Below are positions 55,678-64,000 of a stretch of 64,000 nt of DNA, piece after piece. The stretch covers positions 1 to 64,000 of the forward strand of contig NZ_ATAE01000026.1 in assembly GCF_000474275.2 (NCBI RefSeq). Direction: 5' to 3'. The notes below the pieces were generated by a model. It saw only the letters and a list, made by a program, of their open reading frames with translations, searched no databases and was not told the DNA's origin. The DNA is from Alkalihalophilus marmarensis DSM 21297 (GTDB lineage Bacteria; Bacillota; Bacilli; Bacillales; Bacillaceae_D). The translations under genes were made by a program, and so were the position numbers. Position 1 is the stretch's first letter; every line of letters starts with the position of its first letter.

Positions 55678-56412
55678 TTATGCTTTGACTCGCTTTCTTA
55701 CTACGTGGAACTTAAATTTATCTGCTCTAAAGTAATTTAGTGAGTAAAGCAGAGGCCGCTCACTTTGATCATAATGAATTTGCTTAAGCAGTAAGAGCGA
55801 AGATTCAGGATCACATTGAAGGATCTCAGAGACACGCTCGTGAAAACCAATCGGTTCGATGTAGGTCACGGCATAACTTATGGAGTGACCAATTTCTTCA
55901 AGATAATTAAAGATTGACTTAGTTTCATGAATAGAATGGTTCTCAAGCAATTGATTTGGGACTTTATCTAAACAATATACAACAGGCACTTGGTCTGCTG
56001 TTCTTACACGCTCAATTTCCATTACTTCTGTTAATTCTTCTTGATTAAAGCGGCGTCGATCTTCATCCGCTGCCTCTCTTACAGCAGAAGATAAAAAGAT
56101 CGTACCAGGCTCCATATTTGCCTGTTTGATCATATCTGTCACACTATATAACTCTTCTATCCCTGCTGAGAAAAGTGGTTTGGTGTGAACAAACGTCCCG
56201 ACTCCGTGACGTCTGATCACGACCCCTTCCTCTTCAAGAAGGCGAAGCGCCTCCCTGAGCGTTGCGCGGCTGACTCCTAGCTGCTTTGATAGTTCAAATT
56301 CAGAAGGCAGCTTCTCTCCTTCCTCATACACTTTATTTTCAATATCATCTTTAATACGATCAATAACCTGTAAATACAACGGACGATGATCTGCTTTAAT
56401 CAAAGTCTCCAC
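55678..56412 (-). CDS. ymfC: GntR/HutC-family regulator YmfC
   Basis: A 244-residue repressor: GntR winged helix ([63 protein letters not shown]), then a UTRA ligand domain. Effector is unknown. The position between spoIIIE and ymfF is conserved. It ends 33 bases before ymfF and may regulate that operon (inference). Confidence 0.93.
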   Translation of the reverse strand: METLIKADHRPLYLQVIDRIKDDIENKVYEEGEKLPSEFELSKQLGVSRATLREALRLLEEEGVVIRRHGVGTFVHTKPLFSAGIEELYSVTDMIKQANMEPGTIFLSSAVREAADEDRRRFNQEELTEVMEIERVRTADQVPVVYCLDKVPNQLLENHSIHETKSIFNYLEEIGHSISYAVTYIEPIGFHERVSEILQCDPESSLLLLKQIHYDQSERPLLYSLNYFRADKFKFHVVRKRVKA

Positions 56413-56441
56413 TCCTTTAGAACTTATTCTCTCTCTCCACT

Positions 56442-58808
56442 TTATGATGTAGCATCTATATCTTCATTTTCTACTTTAGAAACAAGAACTTCTCTTGGTT
56501 TGCTTCCTTCATAAGGTCCGACTATACCCCTTACTTCCATTTCATCAATTAAACGTGCTGCACGTGTGTATCCGATACGAAAACGTCGTTGAAGCATAGA
56601 TACTGAGGCGGTCTCCATTTCTGTTACTAATTGTACCGCATCATCATACAACTCGTCCTCTGCTTTTTCTTTCACTTCTGGCGCATCTGTTGGTGTCATC
56701 TCTTCTTGGTACTGTGCTTTTTGTTGTGATATGACAAAATCAACGACTTCTTCCACTTCACCATCCGATAAGAATGCTCCTTGAATCCGTGTGGGTTTAG
56801 TTGCTCCCATTGGCAGATACAGCATGTCGCCTCGTCCTAACAATTTCTCCGCTCCACCTGAGTCTAGTATGGTCCTTGAATCCGTTTGCGAGGAAACGCC
56901 AAAAGCTATTCTTGATGGAATGTTCGCTTTGATCACACCGGTAATAACATCTACTGATGGTCTTTGTGTCGCAATAATCATATGAATACCTGCTGCCCGC
57001 GCCATTTGCGCAAGTCTTGCTATGGAATCTTCTACATCACCAGAAGCAACCATCATTAAGTCTGCCAGCTCGTCTACGATCACAACAATATAAGGCAGTG
57101 TCGGCTGCTTTGCATCCTCTAGTTTATTTTGCTTATTGATCAATTCATTATAACCTTCAATGTTCCTCGTTCCCGTATGAGAAAACAGGTCATACCTTCT
57201 TTCCATTTCAGCAACCACTTTTTTTAACGCCTGTGAAGCTTTTTTAGCCTCTGTTACAACAGGTGTTAAAAGATGGGGAATTCCATTGTACATATTAAGC
57301 TCGACCATTTTAGGATCAATCATCATCAGCTTTACTTCGTGAGGTTTTGCTTTCATGAGTATACTAGTAATAATACCATTAATACACACACTCTTTCCGC
57401 TGCCTGTCGCTCCAGCAACAAGAAGGTGGGGCATTTTATTTAAAGGCGCGAGTACTGGCTCTCCTGATATATCCCGACCTAGTCCGACTGCTAGTACATT
57501 TTCATCCTTTTTTGCTTTCTCTGAATCGAGCACTTCCCTTAACGTCACAATGGCTACTTCTTGATTAGGAACCTCTATCCCAATCGCAGATTTACCTGGA
57601 ATAGGTGCCTCCATCCGAATATCTTTTGCTGCTAAAGCAAGAGCTAAGTCATCTGCTAGGTTTACAATTTTACTTACCTTGACTCCAACACTTGGGTGGA
57701 CTTCATATTTTGTAACAGCTGGACCTAAGTGAACTTTTGAAACTTTGGCCTTAACACCAAAACTCTCAAGAGTCTGCTCAAGCTTTCTTGCATTCGATGC
57801 CAGCTGTCTTTTCTCATTATATTGCCCAGTTTTATGCGGAAGTTTTAAAACATCAAGCGCTGGAAGCTTGTAGGATTCATTTTCTTGAGCTGCTGTGACA
57901 AGCGGAACCGTCACCTCGTCCTGATCTTCTGCTTTTTCCTCTGTTTTTTCCTCTTTCTGCTTTACCGGTGGCTTTTTCTCCTGTTCATCATCCGATTGTT
58001 GTCTTTGCGTCCTTTCTTCTTGATAAGCTTTTTGAGTAAAGTCAACAATTTCAGGTTCAACTTCTTCTTCAGGCTCAATCATTATATCGTCTAAAGAGTC
58101 TTCTTCTTTTTGTTTTTGACGCTGTTTTTTGCGTTCTTCGTAAGCTTGTTTTTCATCTGATACTTTTTGTTTTGTTTTTTCTTTCATGCTTTTAACTTCA
58201 TCTACAAGAGAGAGAATCGTATCTGCTATGAATACGTAGCCTTTTTTAAACACTTTACTTAATAATTCAGATAATGAACGGCCTGTTAATAAAATAATTC
58301 CAATAATAAATAAGATAAAACATAGAAAATATGTACCTGCCTCAGCAAATAAAAAATGACTGATTGCAAAAGCAATAGAGCCTATCATCCCGCCTCCGAG
58401 ATCAGTTGGCGGCACCTCTCCTCTCATCTCCATCCAAAACAACGTCCAAGTATTACGAATGACAGATTGGTCTGTAAACCCTTCTCGGTTATTTAAATGA
58501 TGAAATAAACCTACGTGGCTGAATAAAGTTAAAGATAGAATCATCACATAAAATCCAGCCATTCTTCTTGACCAAAAAGAAGGCAGCTGTCTTTTAATCA
58601 TTATGTACAGGGCCACCACTAATAATCCAACTGCAAGCACTGCAAACCATTGTCCTAAGAAAAAACGAAACAGTCTCACAAATGTTTCCCCAACTGTTCC
58701 TAACCTTGCCAATGTTACGACGGCAATGACTAATAATCCGAGTCCAATTAATTCGTATGTAAGCTGTGACTTCCACTCGGTCTTTTTTTTCTTTTTTCGT
58801 CTTGCCAT
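56442..58808 (-). CDS. spoIIIE: DNA translocase SpoIIIE/FtsK
   Basis: A 788-residue septal DNA pump. A basic N-terminus leads into about four membrane segments (to residue ~185), a Lys/Glu-rich linker, and the motor with Walker [10 protein letters not shown] and Walker [12 protein letters not shown]-terminal gamma winged helix ([22 protein letters not shown]) reads SRS-type sequences. It moves the chromosome into the forespore. By location (ymf region, before ymfC) it is the SpoIIIE ortholog rather than the YtpT/SftA type. AAAGAGGTGAG precedes the ATG. Confidence 0.96.
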   Translation of the reverse strand: MARRKKKKKTEWKSQLTYELIGLGLLVIAVVTLARLGTVGETFVRLFRFFLGQWFAVLAVGLLVVALYIMIKRQLPSFWSRRMAGFYVMILSLTLFSHVGLFHHLNNREGFTDQSVIRNTWTLFWMEMRGEVPPTDLGGGMIGSIAFAISHFLFAEAGTYFLCFILFIIGIILLTGRSLSELLSKVFKKGYVFIADTILSLVDEVKSMKEKTKQKVSDEKQAYEERKKQRQKQKEEDSLDDIMIEPEEEVEPEIVDFTQKAYQEERTQRQQSDDEQEKKPPVKQKEEKTEEKAEDQDEVTVPLVTAAQENESYKLPALDVLKLPHKTGQYNEKRQLASNARKLEQTLESFGVKAKVSKVHLGPAVTKYEVHPSVGVKVSKIVNLADDLALALAAKDIRMEAPIPGKSAIGIEVPNQEVAIVTLREVLDSEKAKKDENVLAVGLGRDISGEPVLAPLNKMPHLLVAGATGSGKSVCINGIITSILMKAKPHEVKLMMIDPKMVELNMYNGIPHLLTPVVTEAKKASQALKKVVAEMERRYDLFSHTGTRNIEGYNELINKQNKLEDAKQPTLPYIVVIVDELADLMMVASGDVEDSIARLAQMARAAGIHMIIATQRPSVDVITGVIKANIPSRIAFGVSSQTDSRTILDSGGAEKLLGRGDMLYLPMGATKPTRIQGAFLSDGEVEEVVDFVISQQKAQYQEEMTPTDAPEVKEKAEDELYDDAVQLVTEMETASVSMLQRRFRIGYTRAARLIDEMEVRGIVGPYEGSKPREVLVSKVENEDIDATS

Positions 58809-58853
58809 CTATCTCACCTCTTTAGCATTGTTACCTGTGATAAGCATAGTGAA

Positions 58854-58877
58854 GAAGCAGCCAAAATTGGCTGCTTC
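58854..58877 (-). terminator. Hairpin between ylzJ and spoIIIE
   Basis: GAAGCAGCC pairs perfectly with GGCTGCTTC around AATTTT; no proper T tract follows, so it may be a weak terminator or RNA-processing signal. Confidence 0.5.
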
Positions 58878-58927
58878 GACCATGCTTGGATTAAATTAAT
58901 TATAGCATAATAAAGGTTGGCGCTACA

Positions 58928-59152
58928 TCAATAAAATTGAGGTTTTGCTTGAATGATCGTCCCTGGAGATAAGTTAGGATTCAAGTAATTCATTGCATTT
59001 CCGCTTATAAGTCTTACCACTTTATATTGGCTTGCATTAATTTGTTCAACAATCAGCTGTCCTTCTGCACAATTCACCACTTGTTGTGTCGCATAACTAT
59101 GTTCTTCTTCTGGGAAAATCTGTTCTCTTGGCATCATGGTGTATAAAATCAT
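58928..59152 (-). CDS. ylzJ: YlzJ-like protein
   Basis: A 74-residue protein starting [16 protein letters not shown], the YlzJ hallmark, with a beta-rich middle ([20 protein letters not shown]). Function is unknown. It overlaps the tepA stop by ATGA, as expected from the conserved tepA-ylzJ-spoIIIE order. Confidence 0.93.
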   Translation of the reverse strand: MILYTMMPREQIFPEEEHSYATQQVVNCAEGQLIVEQINASQYKVVRLISGNAMNYLNPNLSPGTIIQAKPQFY

Positions 59153-59898
59153 TGCACCATATCTCCTTTTTCTTTTACCGGTTTATTCGCATCGATTAAC
59201 TCATTTAATTTTTTAAGTGCACTGCCAATTCCACCTACTTCATCAATCAACCCATACTCAACAGCATCGGTGCCGACTACATTTGTCCCAATATCACGAG
59301 TGAGGTTTCCTTTAGATAACATTAATTCTTTAAACTTTTCTTCTGAGATCCCTGACTGCTGTGTTACAAAACTAATGACACGTTCCTGCATTTTATCAAG
59401 GTATTCGAATGTTTGTGGTACACCAATCACAAGACCTGTCAGCCTGACCGGATGAATGGTCATCGTTGCCGTTTTCGCAATGAATGAATAATTTGCTGCA
59501 ACAGCAATTGGTACCCCGATGGAATGCCCTCCCCCAAGTACTAAGGTGACACTCGGCTTAGACATTGATGCAACCATTTCAGAAATCGCTAAGCCTGCTT
59601 CAACATCTCCGCCCACCGTATTTAATATTAATAATAGCCCTTCAATTTTAGGGTTTTGCTCAACTGCTACAAGCTGAGGGATAATATGTTCATACTTTGT
59701 TGTTTTATTTTGAGGAGGCAGCTGCATATGGCCTTCTATTTGTCCAATGATGGTCATGCAATGGATATTTGAAGCATCCATATCAGGGACATTTGTTTGT
59801 CCTAATTCTTGAATCTTCTCTAAGATGCCTGACCCCTTTTGTTCTTTTTGAGGCTGCTGCGGTGCTTGCGGCTGATCTTCTTGATAAAAATCCGACAT
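59149..59898 (-). CDS. tepA: TepA, ClpP-fold protease-like protein
   Basis: A 249-residue ClpP/crotonase-fold protein. [14 protein letters not shown] and [14 protein letters not shown] (nucleophile Ser region) with TIHPVR resemble ClpP. The Gln/Pro-rich N-terminus is variable. In B. subtilis TepA was linked to protein export and spore small-protein degradation. AAGGAGG precedes ATG 59898. Confidence 0.93.
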   Translation of the reverse strand: MSDFYQEDQPQAPQQPQKEQKGSGILEKIQELGQTNVPDMDASNIHCMTIIGQIEGHMQLPPQNKTTKYEHIIPQLVAVEQNPKIEGLLLILNTVGGDVEAGLAISEMVASMSKPSVTLVLGGGHSIGVPIAVAANYSFIAKTATMTIHPVRLTGLVIGVPQTFEYLDKMQERVISFVTQQSGISEEKFKELMLSKGNLTRDIGTNVVGTDAVEYGLIDEVGGIGSALKKLNELIDANKPVKEKGDMVQ

Positions 59899-59968
59899 GA
59901 TAATTTTCCTCCTTCATTGTTATGTAGTCGTAGTATGAGCGTGATGAAGGAAAATCATTCTTATACAT

Positions 59969-60001
59969 AGAAAAAGGCATGTCTTATGCGACATGCCTTT
60001 A
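59969..60001 (-). terminator. Terminator of rnjB
   Basis: AAAGGCATGTC pairs with GACATGCCTTT around GCATAA, followed by TT and pyrimidines on the minus strand. Confidence 0.88.
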
Positions 60002-60005
60002 CCTA

Positions 60006-61673
60006 TTATACCTCCATAATAATTGGAAGAATCATTGGTCTTCGTTTCGTTTGTTCGAACAAATAACGGCTTAACCCTTCACGAACATTACTCTTAAGTG
60101 AAGACCATTCATTAACGTTCTCAGTTACACATTTCTTTAAAATATTACTTACAAGCTCATTTGAATCTTCAAGAAGTTTCTCTGATTCACGTACATACAC
60201 AAATCCGCGAGAAATAATGTTTGGACCTGAAACAATCTCACCGGTTTTCTTATTTAACGTAACAACGACTACAAGAATACCGTCTTTTGATAAGAGGCGG
60301 CGATCGCGTAATACAATATTACCTACATCTCCTACACCTAAGCCATCGATTAAAACATTTCCAGAAGGTACTTTGCCTCCCCTTCTAGCTTGGCCTTTTG
60401 TAAACTCAATGACTTCTCCCTTATCAACAAGATAGATATGTTCTTCTTTAACCCCAACTTCAACAGCTAGAGCACGGTGCGCATGCTGCATGCGGAATTC
60501 CCCATGAACAGGAACGAAGAACTTAGGTTTCATTAAGTTGAGCATCAGCTTTAACTCTTCTTGACTACCGTGGCCTGAAGCATGCACTTTTGTTTGGCCA
60601 TACACGACATCTGCTCCAATACGGTGCAATTTATCGATAATACCTGAAACAGATTGTTCATTACCAGGGATAGCCGATGCAGCAATAATAACGGTATCAT
60701 GTTCTGTAATCGTTATTTGACGGTGAGCACCTTTAGCCATTCTTGTTAACGCACTCATAGGCTCGCCTTGACTGCCTGTTGTTAATATTGCTAATTGATG
60801 ATCTTTGTATTTATTCACTTCATCAATCTCAATAAGGAGGTTATCTGGCATTTCTAAATAACCTAATTTTGAAGCAATGGATAACACACGAACCATGCTT
60901 TTACCGACGACAGCCAATTTGCGGTTTGCTTTAACAGCTGCATGAATAACTTGCTGAATTCGGTGAACATTTGAAGCAAAGGTGGTCACTATTATACGTC
61001 CATCTGTATGTTCAAATACCTCTGCAATTCCTTGTCCAACTTCAGTTTCAGATTTTGTCGTACCAGGGCGCTCTGCATTCGTACTATCAGACATCAAGCA
61101 GAGAACTCCTTTAGATCCTATGGCAGCCATCTTACCGATATCTGCTTGTTTTCCATCTACCGGAGTTTGATCAAATTTAAAATCTCCCGTATGTACGACT
61201 GCTCCTTGCGACGTTTCAACACATACCCCCACCGAATCAGGAATACTGTGATTCACTCGGAAAAACGAGACATTGGTTGAACCAACCTTGATTCTTGAAT
61301 TTGAATCAATTAATTTTAATGTCGTTTGACGGTGAATTCCCGCTTCTTTTAACTTTTCTTCCACTAATCCGAGGGTAAGTTTTGTCCCGTAAACTGGAAC
61401 ATTAATTTTCTTTAATACATAACTTAAGCCGCCGATATGATCCTCATGACCATGAGTTAAAATAATTCCTCTAACACGGTCTTTTTGTTCGACCAAATAA
61501 GATACATCAGGAATGACAATGTCTACTCCCAACATATCATCATCTGGAAACATTAATCCTGCATCAACGACGATAATATCGTCGTCTACTTCTATTCCGT
61601 ACATATTTTTGCCGATTTCTCCGACTCCACCTAAGGCAAAAACACGTACTTTCTCTGTCTGTTGCTTTGACAC
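60006..61673 (-). CDS. rnjB: Ribonuclease J2
   Basis: A 555-residue beta-CASP metallo-beta-lactamase ribonuclease (endo- and 5'-exonuclease, partner of RNase J1). The metal site HGHEDH (THGHEDHIGG) is complete, with HSIPDSVG, HTGDFKFD and SGHGSQEELK downstream. B. subtilis J2 has, as I recall, a degenerate HGHDEN there. Synteny with tepA and dapA and the C-terminal PIIMEV say J2, but catalysis should be intact. GTG 61673 follows AGGAGG. Confidence 0.95.
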   Translation of the reverse strand: MSKQQTEKVRVFALGGVGEIGKNMYGIEVDDDIIVVDAGLMFPDDDMLGVDIVIPDVSYLVEQKDRVRGIILTHGHEDHIGGLSYVLKKINVPVYGTKLTLGLVEEKLKEAGIHRQTTLKLIDSNSRIKVGSTNVSFFRVNHSIPDSVGVCVETSQGAVVHTGDFKFDQTPVDGKQADIGKMAAIGSKGVLCLMSDSTNAERPGTTKSETEVGQGIAEVFEHTDGRIIVTTFASNVHRIQQVIHAAVKANRKLAVVGKSMVRVLSIASKLGYLEMPDNLLIEIDEVNKYKDHQLAILTTGSQGEPMSALTRMAKGAHRQITITEHDTVIIAASAIPGNEQSVSGIIDKLHRIGADVVYGQTKVHASGHGSQEELKLMLNLMKPKFFVPVHGEFRMQHAHRALAVEVGVKEEHIYLVDKGEVIEFTKGQARRGGKVPSGNVLIDGLGVGDVGNIVLRDRRLLSKDGILVVVVTLNKKTGEIVSGPNIISRGFVYVRESEKLLEDSNELVSNILKKCVTENVNEWSSLKSNVREGLSRYLFEQTKRRPMILPIIMEV

Positions 61674-61685
61674 TTGGCGTTCCTC

Positions 61686-61989
61686 CTAAACAATAAATTA
61701 AACGATATATGCATTAAGAAAGGAATCTCATCTGCAATAAAACAAGCAAATAAATTCTTTCTAATACGCTATTAATATAATGATTTCACTTTAACTAACG
61801 GTTGAAATTTACTCAAGCTCTGTGCTGTGAGCCACTTTAACCTTTTAACATAATTGGTTCCGAATACAGAAAAAAGCATACAACTAATCTTTTGCTCTTA
61901 ACAACCCGTACGAATCACTTGAAATTAGTATACCTTATTCATGAAATGAAACACAAGACTGAACTTCCTTTACTACCAAAATCATGTAA
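61686..61989. other. Long leader region of rnjB
   Basis: About 300 bases between dapA and rnjB. With the promoter at 61927-61956, the rnjB mRNA would carry a leader of about 240 bases. It holds several small inverted repeats, such as CTCTGTGCTGTGAG. I searched by eye for a T-box, lysine riboswitch core and ORF and saw none. Confidence 0.4.
61927..61956 (-). promoter_or_regulatory. Possible sigma-A promoter of rnjB
   Basis: On the minus strand TTGTGT (61951-61956), 18 bases, TATACT (61927-61932). The -35 is weak. Confidence 0.45.
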
Positions 61990-62020
61990 TAAAAAAAGCC
62001 TAACCTTAAAGGTTAGACTC
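61990..62020 (-). terminator. Terminator of dapG-dapA
   Basis: AGTCTAACC pairs with GGTTAGGCT around TTTAA (the loop region includes the dapA stop), followed by seven T. Confidence 0.88.
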
Positions 62021-62881
62021 TTCAATCGTTGTTTTTACTACCTGCTGCTCTTGCGTTGTTAGAGGAACCAAAGGAAGTCTCACGCCGCCTGTATCCAATC
62101 CGCATACTTGTAATGCATATTTTACACAAGTTGGATTTGGCGCATGAAACATGGCTTTCATTACAGGTAAAAGTTTTCGGTGAATACCACCTGCTTTTAC
62201 TACATCCCCAGCTATAAACGATTGAATCATTTGCTGCATTTGTTTACCGGCAACGTGAGATACAACCGAGACGATCCCGTCAGCGCCAATGGCTAATGCA
62301 GGAATCGTAAGTGAATCATCGCCGCTGTAAACAAAGAAGTCCTCAGCCGTTCCTTCGATAATAGCGGCCATTTGCTCCAAGTCGCCACTCGCTTCTTTTA
62401 CTGCTGTAATATTCTCTATTTCTGATAGCTTAATTACTGTTTCAGCTTCTAAATTGACAGAGGTTCTCCCTGGCACATTATAGAGCATAACAGGCAGTTT
62501 TGTAGATGCGGCCGCCGCATGAAAATGATCATACAATCCTTGCTGTGAAGGCTTATTATAGTATGGTGTTACAAGCATAACACCATCCACGCCGGCCTCA
62601 GCTGCTTCTTTAGTTAATTTAATTGTTTGAGCCGTATTGTTGCTGCCAGTTCCAGCAATAACAGCGGCTCTTTTATTTACGTGTTTCACAGCTAATTGAA
62701 ACAACGAAATTTTTTCTTCTTCTGTAAGCGTAGGAGATTCGCCTGTAGTACCAGCAATCACCAACGCATCTGTCCCACGGTCAAGCAAATAATCTATCAG
62801 CTTTCGTGTTTTATCAATATCAACATTGCCTAACGAATCAAACGGAGTGACCATAGCCGTCCAAACATGGCCAAAATCCAT
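62006..62881 (-). CDS. dapA: 4-hydroxy-tetrahydrodipicolinate synthase
   Basis: Condenses aspartate semialdehyde and pyruvate, the first committed step to diaminopimelate, lysine and dipicolinate; 291 residues. The Schiff-base Lys is in AVKEASGD, the triad residues in GTTGESPTL and LYNVPGRTS. ATG 62881 follows AAGGAG. It follows dapG by 39 bases, in the dpaA-dpaB-asd-dapG-dapA operon known in B. subtilis. Confidence 0.97.
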   Translation of the reverse strand: MDFGHVWTAMVTPFDSLGNVDIDKTRKLIDYLLDRGTDALVIAGTTGESPTLTEEEKISLFQLAVKHVNKRAAVIAGTGSNNTAQTIKLTKEAAEAGVDGVMLVTPYYNKPSQQGLYDHFHAAAASTKLPVMLYNVPGRTSVNLEAETVIKLSEIENITAVKEASGDLEQMAAIIEGTAEDFFVYSGDDSLTIPALAIGADGIVSVVSHVAGKQMQQMIQSFIAGDVVKAGGIHRKLLPVMKAMFHAPNPTCVKYALQVCGLDTGGVRLPLVPLTTQEQQVVKTTIEESNL

Positions 62882-62920
62882 AATGCCCAACTCCTTACAA
62901 GAGCAATTCTAGCTGACCCA

Positions 62921-64000
62921 TTACAGTTGCTTATTCCCTGCTTCTTCTAGATGGAACATGTAATGTAGTGCATTAACCGCTTTTTTCATATCTTCTTCTT
63001 TAACGAGTATCCAGATCGTTGTATGAGAGTCGGCAGATTGCAGTATTTGAATGTTTTCACGCGACAAGGCTCCAACAATTTTAGCCGTTACCCCAGGCAC
63101 ACCGCTCATTCCTGCACCTACCGCAGAAACTTTTGCACAATGCCTTTGAACTTCAGGCTCATATCCCATTTCTTTCAAAATTAACAGAGCACGGTCAGCT
63201 ACTTCATCAGACACTGTGTAGACGACCCCTCTTGGATTAATATTAATAAAATCAACACTGATCTTCTCATTGGCCATAGCCTTAAATACTTTCTCTTGAA
63301 GATCAAACTGCCCATCTTTAGCCAGCACTTTAATTTGAGTGATATTTGAAAGATGAGCAATCCCCGTTATTGTTCTGTCTTGAACATCCTGTGCTGCCTT
63401 ATCAGAAAGCATAGATGTAACAAGCGTACCGCGGCTTTGTGAATGGGTAGAACGGATATGAATAGGGATTTTAGCCTGCATGGCAATTTCCACTGCTCGC
63501 GGATGAATCACTTTAGCACCTTGATACGCCATATTACAAATTTCATTGTAAGTCATCGTATCAAGCGCTCTTGCATCTGAAACAATCCTCGGATCTGCTG
63601 TCATGACCCCTTCAACGTCTGTGAAAATATCGACCCATTCAGCTCCTACTGCAGCTCCAAGAGCAGTGGCAGACGTATCACTTCCACCACGCCCTAGTGT
63701 CGTAATTTCCCCTGTTTTAGATTGACCCTGGAATCCAGCAACAACCACTACATCCTTCGTTTCAAAAAGCTTCTTAAGGTGATCCGAACGCATTTCAAGG
63801 ATTTTAGCACTTGTAAAATCATCATTTGTTCTAAAGCCAGCCTGGGCACCTGTTAAGGCCATTGCGTTAGCTCCAAGCTCATTGATCAGCTCTGTGAATA
63901 CGACAGATGAAATGACTTCCCCGCATGAAACCAGAAGGTCCTGTTCCCGTTTTGATATATGGTTAGAATCAACCAGCCCAAGAAGAGTATCTGTTGCATA
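62921..64000 (-). CDS. dapG: Aspartokinase I (partial, 5' end beyond window)
   Basis: The C-terminal 359 codons of a monofunctional aspartokinase. The frame runs open to the window edge; upstream of MALTGAQAGF it reads YATDTLLGLVDSNHISKREQ. About 45-50 N-terminal residues, including KFGG, are missing. GRGGSDTSATALG and DVEGVMTADPRIV (catalytic/nucleotide loop) are visible, followed by two ACT domains (VKVSAVGAGM in the second). Location before dapA identifies the diaminopimelate-sensitive isozyme DapG. Confidence 0.94.
   Translation of the reverse strand, partial: YATDTLLGLVDSNHISKREQDLLVSCGEVISSVVFTELINELGANAMALTGAQAGFRTNDDFTSAKILEMRSDHLKKLFETKDVVVVAGFQGQSKTGEITTLGRGGSDTSATALGAAVGAEWVDIFTDVEGVMTADPRIVSDARALDTMTYNEICNMAYQGAKVIHPRAVEIAMQAKIPIHIRSTHSQSRGTLVTSMLSDKAAQDVQDRTITGIAHLSNITQIKVLAKDGQFDLQEKVFKAMANEKISVDFININPRGVVYTVSDEVADRALLILKEMGYEPEVQRHCAKVSAVGAGMSGVPGVTAKIVGALSRENIQILQSADSHTTIWILVKEEDMKKAVNALHYMFHLEEAGNKQL

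Noticed and set aside
61686-61989. T-box or lysine riboswitch next to dapA
   Set aside because: No T-box AGGGTGGNACCGCG sequence or lysine-riboswitch core was found on the minus strand, and the region precedes rnjB rather than dapA.

Overview
The window reads as one continuous stretch of the chromosome of a low-GC, endospore-forming member of the Bacillaceae. The order of core genes follows the Bacillus subtilis dapG-dapA-rnjB-tepA-spoIIIE-ymf-rodZ-pgsA-cinA-recA-rny-ymdB-spoVS-miaB-ricA-cotE-mutS-mutL-miaA-hfq-spoVK-hflX-ynbB-glnR-glnA block. It then runs into the lexA-yneA-yneB-ynzC-tkt-sirA-yneF-ccdC-yneK block. Sporulation genes (spoVK, cotE, spoVS, spoIIIE, sirA, a Spo0E-type phosphatase) and promoters resembling SigE and SigH sites support a spore former. 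Several insertions relative to B. subtilis, and a very acidic cell-wall enzyme, suggest an alkaliphilic or halotolerant lineage; that last point is inference. No tRNA, rRNA, CRISPR array, insertion sequence or prophage was seen. Almost all genes lie on the minus strand.

Layout. 0.1-8 kb: a class A penicillin-binding protein with a long acidic tail, a secreted YocH-like wall protein, a GNAT acetyltransferase, alanine dehydrogenase, yneK, ccdC and a Spo0E-family protein. 7.9-11.4 kb: a heterodimeric ABC exporter with one degenerate ATP site. 11.6-17 kb: yneF, sirA, tkt, ynzC and the SOS locus, where yneA-yneB and lexA diverge from a region with four LexA-box-like sites. 17-18.3 kb: three small related proteins of unknown function and a 53-residue ORF. 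18.3-25 kb: glnA-glnR with two GlnR operators, ynbB, hflX, spoVK, and a tyrosine-recombinase-fold protein lacking two expected catalytic residues. 25-34.8 kb: hfq, miaA, a methyltransferase, mutL, mutS, cotE, ricA, miaB. 35-41 kb: korB-korA, spoVS, ymdB, rny. 41-44.4 kb: a four-gene overlapping cassette encoding an Mre11/SbcD-like nuclease and a Rad50/SbcC-like ATPase split at its zinc hook. 44.5-64 kb: recA, a DEAD-box helicase, cinA, pgsA, yajQ, rodZ, ymfKJIHFC, spoIIIE, ylzJ, tepA, rnjB, dapA and the truncated dapG at the right edge.

How it fits together. The dominant themes are genome maintenance (recA, lexA, mutSL, the split Mre11/Rad50 cassette, SpoIIIE), RNA processing and modification (rny, rnjB, hfq, miaA, miaB, a DEAD-box helicase, hflX), sporulation, nitrogen assimilation and lysine/wall precursor synthesis. 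The most promising candidate for an undescribed system is the Mre11/split-Rad50 cassette between recA and rny. Next come the three-gene DSGNS family beside lexA and the catalytically degenerate recombinase between spoVK and hfq.
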